From: Streptomyces tubercidicus
Lineage (GTDB): Bacteria > Actinomycetota > Actinomycetes > Streptomycetales > Streptomycetaceae
Reading direction: 5' to 3'
Assembly (NCBI RefSeq): GCF_027497495.1
Contig: NZ_CP114205.1
Span: forward strand, 7,502,001-7,566,000
DNA length: 64,000 bases
A model generated the notes under the pieces. It did no database searches. It was not told the origin of the DNA and saw only the letters and a program-made list of their open reading frames with translations. Below, piece by piece: positions 34,501 to 42,358 of this stretch. Each line of letters begins with the position of its first letter. Position 1 is the stretch's first letter. The translations under genes were made by a program, and so were the position numbers.

Positions 34501-34533
34501 CACACCGCGGCGGTCAGAGGGACTGGTAGACAC
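31498..34533 (-). CDS. Large STAND-type NTPase with C-terminal helical repeats
   Basis: About 1011 residues from the GTG at 34533, preceded by GGAGG; it starts 20 bp inside the end of the upstream AAA-like gene. A helical N-terminal region (1-190) is followed by FQGRTRELAELRDYL, an AAA_16/STAND entry motif. Walker A is GPGGMGKTT at 247-255, and Walker B is ALVVDSFEEA near 385. Winged-helix and Arg/Ala/Leu-rich TPR-like repeats fill residues 550-950. STAND proteins sense an invader or stress signal and oligomerise to activate an effector. The tight overlap with protease 2 and the position in the six-gene operon suggest it is the sensor-hub. Confidence 0.87.
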   Translation of the reverse strand: MSTSPSDRRGVDPSAARELFVARLRAELHTGEQRTEEVSGARRAYREAACLLSRFDPQRLRLPGEETASGGAVLELVDDCTTLGTQDQAGWSLKSDVRDRTLRELTGPEAARRGLECQLDELPAEPGPERFALACLSGRPPATEGLTTDDLADALQAVLWLSRVPGVTGLPDLAELQLTLERARLLEPLERLVRLPFQGRTRELAELRDYLAPSDGPVAAGARPDGAAQPDGSAQHPGPVPPLVVHGPGGMGKTTLLAKFVLDGLRDPAGCFPFAYIDFERPTLSIQEPLTLIAEVARQLGIQFPAHRAELDALAHECQEATRSQREGQERVSQLQELATTRAVLGRRSSQQFQSLAAGRETDLIRRLAGVLRRAVADRKGGAHAEDPPFALVVDSFEEAQYRGSPVVGRMVAIYLSFQSIYPRMRLIVSGRAPVEHPAKTVESLDIELGELDPAAAVGLLTSCGVKDPEVAGALADRVGGHPLSLKLAARAATLAGAGAEPTGELIRSLPERRHQVFRRVDQLLVQGILYDRILSHIGDEGVRRLAHPGLVLRVITPEIIKEVLAGPCGLRVATPDAARALFAEFSRLDLVEPARPDAVRYRSDVRAIMLRLPGGDRTAVMRAVERRAVEHYAARDGLEARAEEIYHRLRLDENPRSVEERWLPGVERFLAGAQQDMTPRAAGLLTARLGGATPDQVAEGADQEDWERIAAREVEDLLAQGYAQAAFDRLGRRRPWTPCSPLHALFAEALNRLGRQEEARRATADAVDAAERAGCGERRLELLLLSARLSEEAGDLPGAGRALRVAEDVAVGLGQDLEAMGALLARARLTAGADGADVEADRQLAERLRELPDAVLADRPVLVRAVASQIYDRAPGALDHALEVVGLPADDETLDTLGAAMRRATSRQPALLGRVMEILDEAAGPSRQPADGAPTGITGILRLARDRGTLGTLARRLLAVPDKSGEIVAGVAAAMGVGTGGRTASHAASGPEPGGRTPEEGSGPAGPDDR

Positions 34534-35641
34534 GGATGGCCCCCTCCGCCGCCGTGCAGAGCTCACGCATATAGCCCTCGCGGTCCGCGCCGTTCGCCCC
34601 GGTGGCCTGGAGCACCTCGTGCACCGCCGCGTCCACGAGGGTGGCGATGGCGGACTCCTGGGCCTGCCCGCTGCCGAGGATCTCCGGTGGCGACTCACGG
34701 AAGGCCTGGTCGAAGAAGCTGCGCAGATCGTCGGGTTCGGCGATCCGGGCGGTGTCCCAGGCCAGGTTTCCCCGCAGATCGTAAGGGAGTTGACGCATCG
34801 AGCGCCCGTAACCGAGGAGCACCAGCCGGGGCGCCTGATCCCCGCGGACGGCGGCATGCTCGTAGATGGCCATGCCGAGCTGTCCGATGAAGTCCCAGAC
34901 ATCGGAGCTGGGATCGAGCTTGTCGCATTCGTCGAGGACCAGCCAGAGACGCTCCTCGACGGCGGTGGCCCGCCCGGCCACCCAGTGCGCGGCCTCGTCG
35001 ACCGACGGCAGCGGGTCATTGAGTTGCGTGGGATTCAGCGGGGCCGCGCCGTCCTGCGGATCGGCGACGAAGTCCGCCAGCCGCCGGACGACCTTGGCGG
35101 CGGTGGCGGTGTGCGACAGGGTGACGCGCACCGGGCGGAATCCGCTGTGCTGTCCGATGTGACGGAGAAAGTTGTAGGTGTACGACCGGCCGCTGCCCGG
35201 CTCGCCGTCGACCAGCAGAATGAACTGATGGGGGTCCGCGACGAACCGGCGCAGGGTCTCCCGCAGGTCCTGGCGGTCGATGAACGCCTCGGCGCCGTTC
35301 TTCAGGACGCAGGTACGGAAATTGTCCAGTGCGGCATGGGCCCGGAAGTCCTCCCGCAGCCGGCCCAGGAATTCCTGGGCCTTCACGATGTCCGGAAGCA
35401 CCGCCAGCCGGTCGATGCCGGTGAGCGCCTCGACAAGCCGCAGCTGCCGCTGGATATCCGTACGCGACTGGTGCACGAGCGTGCGGGCGTTGTCCGTGCT
35501 GATCTGCGTCAGCCGCAACCCGCCGATGAATTCCGGCGGGAAGCCGTACTGGGCGAGCTGGGTATGCGGATCGGTGGTGTCGAGCAGATAGTTCCGCACC
35601 CACGCGGTGACGAGGTCCCACTCCGTTTCGGTCAGCGGCAT
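34514..35641 (-). CDS. AAA-like ATPase with N-terminal effector-associated-type domain and Arg in place of Walker A Lys
   Basis: About 375 residues from the ATG at 35641 (MPLTETEWDLV). Residues 1-80 (LTETEWDLVTAWVRNYLLD, then IGGLRLTQISTDNARTLVHQ) are a compact helical domain resembling effector-associated domains. The ATPase follows: P-loop GEPGSGRSYT, where the normally invariant Lys is Arg (codon CGG on this strand), and Walker B LWLVLDECDKL. The domain size resembles MoxR/ORC-like or Cdc6-type AAA modules. It starts 7 bp after the hydrolase stop and overlaps the STAND start by 20 bp. It may be an adaptor that binds but hydrolyses NTP poorly. Confidence 0.8.
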   Translation of the reverse strand: MPLTETEWDLVTAWVRNYLLDTTDPHTQLAQYGFPPEFIGGLRLTQISTDNARTLVHQSRTDIQRQLRLVEALTGIDRLAVLPDIVKAQEFLGRLREDFRAHAALDNFRTCVLKNGAEAFIDRQDLRETLRRFVADPHQFILLVDGEPGSGRSYTYNFLRHIGQHSGFRPVRVTLSHTATAAKVVRRLADFVADPQDGAAPLNPTQLNDPLPSVDEAAHWVAGRATAVEERLWLVLDECDKLDPSSDVWDFIGQLGMAIYEHAAVRGDQAPRLVLLGYGRSMRQLPYDLRGNLAWDTARIAEPDDLRSFFDQAFRESPPEILGSGQAQESAIATLVDAAVHEVLQATGANGADREGYMRELCTAAEGAIRVYQSL

Positions 35642-35648
35642 ACCGCGC

Positions 35649-36584
35649 CTACCCGGTACCGTCAAAGATCCGCTGAACCGGTGCCCTGACCTCGTGCTGC
35701 GACAGATAGGCGCTGATGCCGTGGTGGTTGCTGCTGTCATTCGTGACCAGCAGATCGGTGATCCGCTCCGGCGGGGCGTACTCGGGCCGCAAGGTGTGGT
35801 CGAGAGCCACCAGATCCCGCAGGTCCGAGGCGTTGCGCCAGGCCGCCACCCCGGCCGGGACGGCCGGCGGCCGGGACAGATGGTCCTGCACCTCGGTGAT
35901 CGCCAGTGGCGATCCCACGGTGACCAGCAGCTCCACCTCCCGCCCCTGCTCCATCAGCACCTCATAGGCGATGATCGTTCCCAGGCTGTGGCCGACCACC
36001 ACCAGCGGGCCGCCGTCGACCCCCGCCAGCGTCTCCTCGACCACCGCGCGCATCGCCGGACCCGCCCCGCCGAAGAAGTAGGCGTGTACGTCCTTGAAGG
36101 CGTGCTTGACCAGCATCCGGAACACCGCCGTACGGCCGGACCGGCGCAACGGCAGGGCCTCCAGCGGAAGTTCCGCACCGGGCTCCTCGGGCTCCTCGGA
36201 CCCGGCCAGCGTGTCCGCGAGAGACGTCATGTCCCGCAGCCAGTCGACCAGCGCGCTCTCATCGGCCCCGGCCCGCCCCTCCAGCGCGATCTCACCGGCG
36301 TCCAGCCGCGCTTCCCCCAGCGTCCGCGCCACGAACTCCTCGGCCGGCTCCGTCCCGGCCCGGTCCACGGCGGCCGCCGACTCCTCGACCGGCTCCGTAC
36401 GGCCGTCCAGCGGATCCGGCTGGAAATCGGGGAGCGGCGCCGGATACCGCACCGGCGCCCAGTACGCCATCCGCGACGCCTCGGCCATGTCCCGGCCGAA
36501 CAGCGCGGTGTCCCACTGGGACTTGAGCAGCTCCGCACGGACCTTGTTCCCGTTTCCGTGGACATAGACGACCCTGGGTTGCAT
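35649..36584 (-). CDS. Alpha/beta hydrolase (PGAP1/lipase-like) of the conflict operon
   Basis: About 311 residues; the ATG at 36584 follows GGGAGG by 8 bp. Key parts are the oxyanion segment VVYVHGNGNK at the N-terminus, the nucleophile elbow VVVGHSLGTIIAYEVL, and a C-terminal His in NHHGISAYLSQHEV. A long acidic insertion (about 60-150) separates the first strand from the core. It could be a lipase, esterase or peptidase. It lies 18 bp after the nuclease gene and 7 bp before the AAA-like gene. In predicted bacterial conflict systems such hydrolases often act as membrane-lipid-degrading effectors, so a second killing activity beside the nuclease is plausible. Confidence 0.82.
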   Translation of the reverse strand: MQPRVVYVHGNGNKVRAELLKSQWDTALFGRDMAEASRMAYWAPVRYPAPLPDFQPDPLDGRTEPVEESAAAVDRAGTEPAEEFVARTLGEARLDAGEIALEGRAGADESALVDWLRDMTSLADTLAGSEEPEEPGAELPLEALPLRRSGRTAVFRMLVKHAFKDVHAYFFGGAGPAMRAVVEETLAGVDGGPLVVVGHSLGTIIAYEVLMEQGREVELLVTVGSPLAITEVQDHLSRPPAVPAGVAAWRNASDLRDLVALDHTLRPEYAPPERITDLLVTNDSSNHHGISAYLSQHEVRAPVQRIFDGTG

Positions 36585-36602
36585 GGCCGGCACCTCCCGG
36601 TC

Positions 36603-37502
36603 TCAGTCGCGCCGCAGCACGATGTCGTCGTGCGAGGCGAGCCGCTTCCAGCGCTCCGCCGGGGCACGTACCACGGGCATCAGATCGACGGCCGGCAGCG
36701 GCCCCAGGTCCAGCGAGGTCAGCTCGGCGACATCCCGCACCGGCACCTGGAACGTCCGGAACGCACCCAGCGGCGGCGGCGCGCCCGCTTGCGCCCCGGC
36801 CAGCGCCCGCTCCGCGTCCCGGGTCAGATCGGGACTCTGGTCAAGCACATACGCCGTCGACGCGAGCGATCCGCCCTGGAGGAACGCCGCCACTTTCCAG
36901 AAGCGCAGCGGCACTTGGACGCCCCGGTACGGCGGATCGGAGTCGTGCAGGACCGGCCCGGTGAGCACGGCGAGCCTGCGGTCGACGTCGGCGGCGTGGT
37001 CGAGCAGATGGTTCTCCAGCTCCTGCCACACCTTCTTGGCCTGATTGAAGACATCCGCCTGCGGGGCGGCATTCGTGTAGTGGAATGTGTCCTCATTGGC
37101 CTGGTCCGCCTCCGCGGCCGCACCCCATACCGGGTCGAGCCGGCGGACCAGATGCCCCTTCTCCAGGGAGTTGTCGCGGTATACGTCATGGCCCGTCTGG
37201 TGGGCCTTGTCCACCCGCGGATCGAACTGCCAGCTGCTCTCCCGGGGCACCTGATCCATCAGACGCCGGCCGTCGACGCAGACCGCGGCGGCCACCGCCA
37301 TCCGCCGGTCCGGCCGCAGCACCACGGTGAAGTGGGTGTAGGGCAGCACCACCGTCTCCACCTGCGGGCGGGTGGGCACCGGCAGCGGTACCCGGACCCC
37401 GAGGAAGTGCTCGTCATAGCCCGCACGGTCCGCCAGCGGCGGCCGGGATGTGGTGGTCCCGGCCGCCGCGCCGACGGTCCGTGGGGAGTCTGCTGGGATC
37501 AT
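36603..37502 (-). CDS. DNA/RNA non-specific endonuclease (NUC1 family)
   Basis: About 299 residues from the ATG at 37502. The active-site motif EKGHLVRRLDPVWG has the general-base H117, equivalent to the DRGH motif of Serratia nuclease and EndoG. The metal-binding Asn and downstream residues lie in FHYTNAAPQADVFNQAKKVWQELE (N144). No signal peptide is present, so it should act on nucleic acid inside the cell, unlike the secreted relatives. First gene of the six-gene operon; the longer in-frame extension is Arg/Pro-rich and lacks coding character. A sugar-non-specific cytoplasmic nuclease would have to be held inactive until triggered, consistent with a suicide-type effector. Confidence 0.88.
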   Translation of the reverse strand: MIPADSPRTVGAAAGTTTSRPPLADRAGYDEHFLGVRVPLPVPTRPQVETVVLPYTHFTVVLRPDRRMAVAAAVCVDGRRLMDQVPRESSWQFDPRVDKAHQTGHDVYRDNSLEKGHLVRRLDPVWGAAAEADQANEDTFHYTNAAPQADVFNQAKKVWQELENHLLDHAADVDRRLAVLTGPVLHDSDPPYRGVQVPLRFWKVAAFLQGGSLASTAYVLDQSPDLTRDAERALAGAQAGAPPPLGAFRTFQVPVRDVAELTSLDLGPLPAVDLMPVVRAPAERWKRLASHDDIVLRRD

Positions 37503-37650
37503 GGGGTAAGCGCTTCCCGGTGGCGCGGCCCGCCGACCGGTGCCTCCGGCGAAGCCACTCGAACAGCCGCCCGCACCGGCCCCGCGCCGTCTGCGGCGGG
37601 ACCGTACCGGCGGTGGGTCGCACGTCCGCCCTCGGGCGGGCACCGCGGTC

Positions 37651-37845
37651 TCAGTCGGCGGGGTAGATGTCTCCGCTGGCCATACCGCTTTCCTGCTCGC
37701 TCTGGGAGCGGAGCCTGCGGGCCTTTTCCTGAAGCCGCTTCCGTTCCTCCGGGTCGCCGGCCCGCTCCGCGGCCGCCTGGAGTTCCTGTGCCTTGTCACG
37801 CATCTGCTGGATGCGTGCGCGTGATTCTCCTGATGCGTTCATCAT
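37651..37845 (-). CDS. Small DUF6381-type protein
   Basis: 64 residues, highly charged and helical: ESRARIQQMRDKAQELQAAAERAG, then EERKRLQEKARRL and SEQESGMASGDIYPAD. It matches the DUF6381 pattern seen in many Streptomyces. AAGGA precedes two adjacent ATG codons; the second (37842) has the better spacing. It lies 148 bp upstream of the nuclease gene and is probably a separate unit. No function is known; the Gln/Glu-rich coiled-coil nature suggests a small stress or regulatory protein. Confidence 0.7.
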   Translation of the reverse strand: MMNASGESRARIQQMRDKAQELQAAAERAGDPEERKRLQEKARRLRSQSEQESGMASGDIYPAD

Positions 37846-38118
37846 CTGTCCTTGAACGGTGTGGGGAGAGCTGCATTTCCAGCTAATCAGGGTCGACGGC
37901 CCTTGGCACGTCGGACCTCACGCTCCGTGGGGACGGCGTCCGGGCCGTGACCGCCGGCCGCGGCACGCCCGGGTTTTTCGGCGTGTCTCCACCGGATGGC
38001 CTTCCTGAATGGCGAGAGCGGCCAGTAGGGACGTTGGCTGAACCACAGCACGCTCACAGTCCGCCGAGTGTCAGCGCTTCTGGTGTTTGACGCTCCCCTC
38101 GTTCAGTGGAGTTTCTCC

Positions 38119-39225
38119 ATGACATCCGAACCAGCTCTTTGTGGGGGCGACGCCGAACTGTCCTCGACAGAACCCGGCGAGCACTTTCCGCCCATGACCC
38201 CTGAGAAAAGCTCGGCCCACACCCTTCTGTGGGAGGCAGTGACCCACAGGCCGCTGGAGGAAGTCGCCGCCCTTGTCGAACGGCTCAAGCGCAGCGGTGA
38301 CATTCCCAACCCAGGCGACGAAGCCCTGCGTATGGCGGTCGTTTCCCGTCCGGTGAGCGACGTCGCCGCGCTCTTCGACCTGCTCCGCGCCACCCCGCAC
38401 ACCGCGGAATCGAGCCTTGAGGCACTGCGCGCGGTGGCCGTGGACCGCTCCGTGGAGGAGGTCGCGCAGCTCATCGAGCTGTTCGACCGGTCGAAGAACG
38501 GCGGCGACGAGGTCCACGGCTTCGCCGACCCGTTCCCGCCCGACCCCGGCGGCTTCGGTGGCTTCGGCGGCCCCGGAGGCCCCGGCGGTCCCGGTGAGCC
38601 CGTCGAACCGGAGCGCACCACGGCCATGCACGTACTCGACCCCGATGTCCGCCCGCTGGGCCGTGACGGGCAGTCGCTCTACCACACGCAGGGCGACAGC
38701 CCGATGAACCAGCCGCCCAGCCGTCCGCCCTGGGCCACCCAGCGGCCCGCCGGCGGTCTGCCGCAGGGCGGTCCGCGCTGGGCGCACGCGGACGAGGCGG
38801 CCCGCCAGCCGGGCTATGCGATGCCCGGTGTGCTGCGGTTCGTACTGCGCTGGCCCGCCGCGCTGGCACTGGCGCTGTGCGGGCTGAGCCATCTGCCGGT
38901 GAACTCGTCGCCCCTCCAGGGTGCCCAGGCGGCCGCCGGACTCTCGGTGGCCATCGTCATCGTCTACCTGATGCTGGCCGGCTGGCTGGCGATGCACGAC
39001 ACCGCCCTGGTCTGGACGGTGAGCGCCGCCGCGGCGATGATCATCATCGCCCTGCACGCGCTGTCCCGCGCCGGGGTGTTCGCCCCGCTGGGCAGCGGCC
39101 TGGGCGACACCGCCATGTGGCCGGAACTGCTCGCGGTGGGGCTGGCGATCGTCAGCGCCGGGATCGCGGGCGCGGCCCTGCTCTACCGCCCGCGCCGCAT
39201 GAACACGGCTGTCGCGGGCGCATAA
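38119..39225 (+). CDS. Membrane protein with N-terminal helical repeats
   Basis: 368 residues; the ATG at 38119 has GGAG 8 bp upstream. Residues 30-140 contain about three related segments of roughly 40 residues: RPLEEVAALVERLKRSG, RPVSDVAALFDLLRA and RSVEEVAQLIELFDRS, each with an R-x3-EVA-x-L pattern. A Gly/Pro-rich stretch (GGFGGFGGPGGPGGPG) and a Gln/Pro-rich linker follow, then four hydrophobic helices (about 245-360). I do not recognise the family beyond an actinobacterial membrane protein. The repeats suggest a cytoplasmic interaction surface. It is followed by a strong terminator. Confidence 0.72.
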   Translation: MTSEPALCGGDAELSSTEPGEHFPPMTPEKSSAHTLLWEAVTHRPLEEVAALVERLKRSGDIPNPGDEALRMAVVSRPVSDVAALFDLLRATPHTAESSLEALRAVAVDRSVEEVAQLIELFDRSKNGGDEVHGFADPFPPDPGGFGGFGGPGGPGGPGEPVEPERTTAMHVLDPDVRPLGRDGQSLYHTQGDSPMNQPPSRPPWATQRPAGGLPQGGPRWAHADEAARQPGYAMPGVLRFVLRWPAALALALCGLSHLPVNSSPLQGAQAAAGLSVAIVIVYLMLAGWLAMHDTALVWTVSAAAAMIIIALHALSRAGVFAPLGSGLGDTAMWPELLAVGLAIVSAGIAGAALLYRPRRMNTAVAGA

Positions 39226-39249
39226 CCGCCGACGCCCCAGCGGCCCCCA

Positions 39250-39291
39250 GGGCGCGGGCCGGGACCCAGGTCAGGGTCCCGGCCCGCGCCC
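39250..39291. terminator. Bidirectional hairpin between convergent membrane-protein genes
   Basis: GGGCGCGGGCCGGGACCC (39250-39267) and its exact complement (39274-39291) make a perfect 18-bp stem with a 6-base loop between genes ending at 39225 (+) and 39306 (-). Confidence 0.85.
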
Positions 39292-39305
39292 TTGCCCGAC
39301 CGGGG

Positions 39306-39803
39306 TCAGTCCTTCGTCGAGTAGTGGTGCAGCACCCAGGCGGGCAGCGCGAACCAGCAGAGCATGAACCAGGCGACGAGCCCGGCGACGATCCAGGGGA
39401 CGGCCTCGTCGTCCATGGCGATGCGCAGGATCAGCAGCAGTGCGGAGGTGACCGTCGCCAGCAGGAGGACCACCCCGACCAGGGCCAGCCGCGCGGCCCA
39501 GAACACCGTCTCCGGCTTCAGCCGGTGACCGGCGACCAGCCGGTGGAAGGTCACCGTCCCGATCAGCGCGCCGGTCGTGGCCGCCCCCAGCAGGACCGTC
39601 ACCACATAGATCGTCTGGTCCGTCTGACTGAGCGTGGCGAAGCGCGGCATGAAGACGACGGTCAGCAGAAAGGCGAAGAGGATCTGCACGCCGGTCTGGA
39701 GGACCCGCACCTCTTGCAGCAGTTCGTTCCACCGCCGGTCGGCACGCTCTTCCGGCGACTCATGACGCCCCTCGGAGGTGTCCCGCGGGCCCAGGGGGCT
39801 CAC
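39306..39803 (-). CDS. DUF6328-type four-helix membrane protein
   Basis: 165 residues. A charged N-terminus (RADRRWNELLQEVRVLQTGVQILFAFLL) leads into four transmembrane helices, the pattern of DUF6328 in actinobacteria. The ATG overlaps the stop of the ClpC-like gene by 4 bp, so it is translationally coupled to the chaperone. Function is unknown; the coupling suggests a membrane partner or client of that unfoldase, which is inference. Confidence 0.8.
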   Translation of the reverse strand: MSPLGPRDTSEGRHESPEERADRRWNELLQEVRVLQTGVQILFAFLLTVVFMPRFATLSQTDQTIYVVTVLLGAATTGALIGTVTFHRLVAGHRLKPETVFWAARLALVGVVLLLATVTSALLLILRIAMDDEAVPWIVAGLVAWFMLCWFALPAWVLHHYSTKD

Positions 39804-42358
39804 CCGGACTCCTGCGGCTTCTCTCCGGTATGGAACGCCAGCTCGTTGTTCTCCACCGCTATCCGCACCTCGTCCCCGGACGTCAGCGCACCGTCGAGCA
39901 GCAGCCGAGAGAGCATGTTGTCGATCTCGCGCTGAATGGTGCGCCGCAGCGGCCGGGCCCCGTATTCGGGCTGGTGGCCGCGGTGGGTGAGCCAGTCCAC
40001 GGCGCCGGGGGTGAACTCCACCGCGATGTCCTGCGCGTGCAGCCTGCGGCGGGTCCCGTCGAGCAGCAGCCCGGTGATCTGGCGCAGCTGATCGTCGGTG
40101 AGCCGGCGGAAGACGATGATCTCGTCGAGCCGGTTCAGGAACTCCGGGCGGAAGTGTTCGCGCAGGGAACTCAGCGCCCGTTCCCGCGCACCGTCGCCGG
40201 CCTCCGCCCCCGAGATGTCCGGGCCGAAGCCGAGCACCCCGCGGCCGCCGCCGAGCGCGTCGGAGCCGAGGTTGCTGGTCATCACGATGACGGTGTTCTT
40301 GAAGTCGACCATACGGCCCTGGGAGTCCGTCAGATGCCCGTCGTCGAGAACCTGCAGCAGAATGTTGAAGACATCGGGATGCGCCTTCTCCACCTCGTCG
40401 AGCAGCAGCAGCGAATAGGGATGGTGCCGCACCGCCTCGGTGAGCTGGCCCGCGTCCTCATGGCCGACGTACCCCGGGGGCGCGCCCACCAGCCGGCTGA
40501 CGGTGTGCCGCTCCTGATACTCGCTCATGTCCAGCCGCACCATGCGCTCCTCGGTGCCGAACAGCGCCTCGGCGAGCGCGCGGGCCAGTTCGGTCTTGCC
40601 CACGCCGGTCGGGCCGAGGAAGAGGAAGCTGCCGATCGGGCGGTCGGGGTCGGAGAGTCCGGCCCGTGAGCGCAGGATCGCATCGGAGACGGCCGTGACC
40701 GCGTCATCCTGTCCGATCACCCGGGTGTGCAGCTGTTCCGCCAGCTTGAGCAGCCGCTCCTTCTCCTCCTGGGTCAGACTGCTCACCGGCACACCGGTCT
40801 GCCGCGACACGATCTCCGCGATGTCCTCCGCGGTGACCTGCACGATGTGGCAGTCGTTCGGCGGCTCCGGCTGACCGGCCTCGATCCGGGCGGTGAGGTC
40901 GGCGATCCGGTCCCGCAGCTCGGTGGCCCGCTCGTACTGCTCCGCGGCGACCGCCTGGTCCTTGTCCCTGACCAGCTGCTCCACCTCGCGCTCCAGATCG
41001 CGGACGTCGGTGGCCTTGGCGCCCGAACGGAGCCGGACCCGGGCGCCCGCCTGGTCGAGCAGATCGATCGCCTTGTCGGGGAGGAAGCGGTGGGCGATAT
41101 AGCGGTCCGACAGCTCGACCGCCGCCACCAGCGCCTCGTTCGTGTAGCGCACCTGGTGATGCGCTTCGTAGCGGTCCTGGAGTCCGCGCAGGATCTCCAC
41201 CGTGTCGGAGACGCTCGGCTCGGGCACCAGGATGGGCTGGAAGCGCCGGGCGAGCGCGGCGTCCTTCTCGATGTGCCGCCGGTACTCCTCCAGCGTGCTG
41301 GCGCCGATGACATGCAGTTCCCCGCGCGCGAGGGCGGGCTTGAGCATATTGCTCGCCTCCAGGGAACCGCCGTCGCCGCTGCCGCCACCGGCCCCGACGA
41401 CCGTGTGGAGTTCATCGATGAAGACGATCAGCGACTCGGAGTGCGCGCGGACCTCCTCGATGATGGCGTTCATCCGCTCCTCGAAGTCGCCGCGGTAGCG
41501 GGTCCCGGCGACGACGGCCGTCAGGTCCAGCGCGACCACCCGCCGCCCCGCCAGGGTTTCCGGCACGTCCCCGTCGGCGAGGCGCTGGGCCAGCCCCTCC
41601 ACGATCGCGGTCTTGCCGACCCCCGCGTCCCCGACCAGCACCGGGTTGTTCTTGCCCCGGCGGGAGAGCACCTCGATGGTCTGCTCGATCTCCTCCTCCC
41701 GGCCGATGACCGGGTCGATCCGGCCCGCGCGGGCCAGGTCGGTCAGATCGCGGCTGTATTTGTCGAGCGTCGGGGTGTCGTGCTTCGGTACGGCGCTGTG
41801 CTCGGAGCCCGCGTGCGCGCCGCCGTGCCCGCCCTGCGGGGTGGCGTGCGGCTCGAAGTGGGCGAGGTTGAGAATGCGCCCCGCCGCCGAGTCCGGATTG
41901 GCCGCCAGGGCGTCCAGCACATGCTCCGGGCCGATGTACGAGGCGCCGTTGTCCCGGGCCAGGTCGTGCGCGCTCAGCAGGGCCCGCTTGACCGCGGGCG
42001 TCACGGCCACACTGGACTGTTTCGGGCCCGACCCGGCGGCGCGGTCGATCTCGGCCGCCAGCGCATCGGGGTCCGCCCCCGCCTGCTGCAGCATGCTGCG
42101 GGTCGGCTCGGAGGCCAGGGCGGCCCGCAGCAGATGCTCGGTGCCGAGCTCGGGACTGCCGTGCTCGGCGGCGTAGGCGGCTGCGGAGGTCACCAGATCC
42201 CGGGCGGGCGCGCTCATCATCCGCGCGATGTCCGCCTGCCGGGGCATGTGCTGGCCCTGCTCGCCGCCCCCGGACTGCCCGGAACCGAAGAAGCGCGCGA
42301 GGAAGTCACCGAACGGGTCCGGGCCGTAACCCTCCGGACCCATGAATCCATTGCTCAT
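39800..42358 (-). CDS. clpC: ClpC/ClpB-family AAA+ unfoldase
   Basis: About 852 residues from the ATG at 42358. A Gly-rich N-terminus (GPEGYGPDPFGDFLARFFG) precedes two Clp N repeats (about 50-190). D1 carries GDAGVGKTAI, and D2 carries GPTGVGKTELAR and LLLLDEVEKAH. The middle segment EQYERATELRDRIADLTARIE is short and UVR-like, as in ClpC, rather than the long ClpB coiled coil. It would unfold proteins for ClpP or act as a stand-alone disaggregase. It differs from the housekeeping ClpC by its Gly-rich leader and by coupling to DUF6328, so I read it as an accessory paralogue. Confidence 0.85.
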   Translation of the reverse strand: MSNGFMGPEGYGPDPFGDFLARFFGSGQSGGGEQGQHMPRQADIARMMSAPARDLVTSAAAYAAEHGSPELGTEHLLRAALASEPTRSMLQQAGADPDALAAEIDRAAGSGPKQSSVAVTPAVKRALLSAHDLARDNGASYIGPEHVLDALAANPDSAAGRILNLAHFEPHATPQGGHGGAHAGSEHSAVPKHDTPTLDKYSRDLTDLARAGRIDPVIGREEEIEQTIEVLSRRGKNNPVLVGDAGVGKTAIVEGLAQRLADGDVPETLAGRRVVALDLTAVVAGTRYRGDFEERMNAIIEEVRAHSESLIVFIDELHTVVGAGGGSGDGGSLEASNMLKPALARGELHVIGASTLEEYRRHIEKDAALARRFQPILVPEPSVSDTVEILRGLQDRYEAHHQVRYTNEALVAAVELSDRYIAHRFLPDKAIDLLDQAGARVRLRSGAKATDVRDLEREVEQLVRDKDQAVAAEQYERATELRDRIADLTARIEAGQPEPPNDCHIVQVTAEDIAEIVSRQTGVPVSSLTQEEKERLLKLAEQLHTRVIGQDDAVTAVSDAILRSRAGLSDPDRPIGSFLFLGPTGVGKTELARALAEALFGTEERMVRLDMSEYQERHTVSRLVGAPPGYVGHEDAGQLTEAVRHHPYSLLLLDEVEKAHPDVFNILLQVLDDGHLTDSQGRMVDFKNTVIVMTSNLGSDALGGGRGVLGFGPDISGAEAGDGARERALSSLREHFRPEFLNRLDEIIVFRRLTDDQLRQITGLLLDGTRRRLHAQDIAVEFTPGAVDWLTHRGHQPEYGARPLRRTIQREIDNMLSRLLLDGALTSGDEVRIAVENNELAFHTGEKPQESG

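Noticed and set aside
34534..35019. N-terminal extension of the STAND gene by 162 codons
   Set aside because: It would overlap the AAA-like gene extensively and is Ser/Arg/Pro-rich; GTG at 34533 has a GGAGG site at proper spacing.
37626..37639. CCGCCC-tc-GGGCGG hairpin after the DUF6381 gene as a terminator
   Set aside because: Stem of only five usable pairs with a tetraloop in very GC-rich sequence; too weak to claim.
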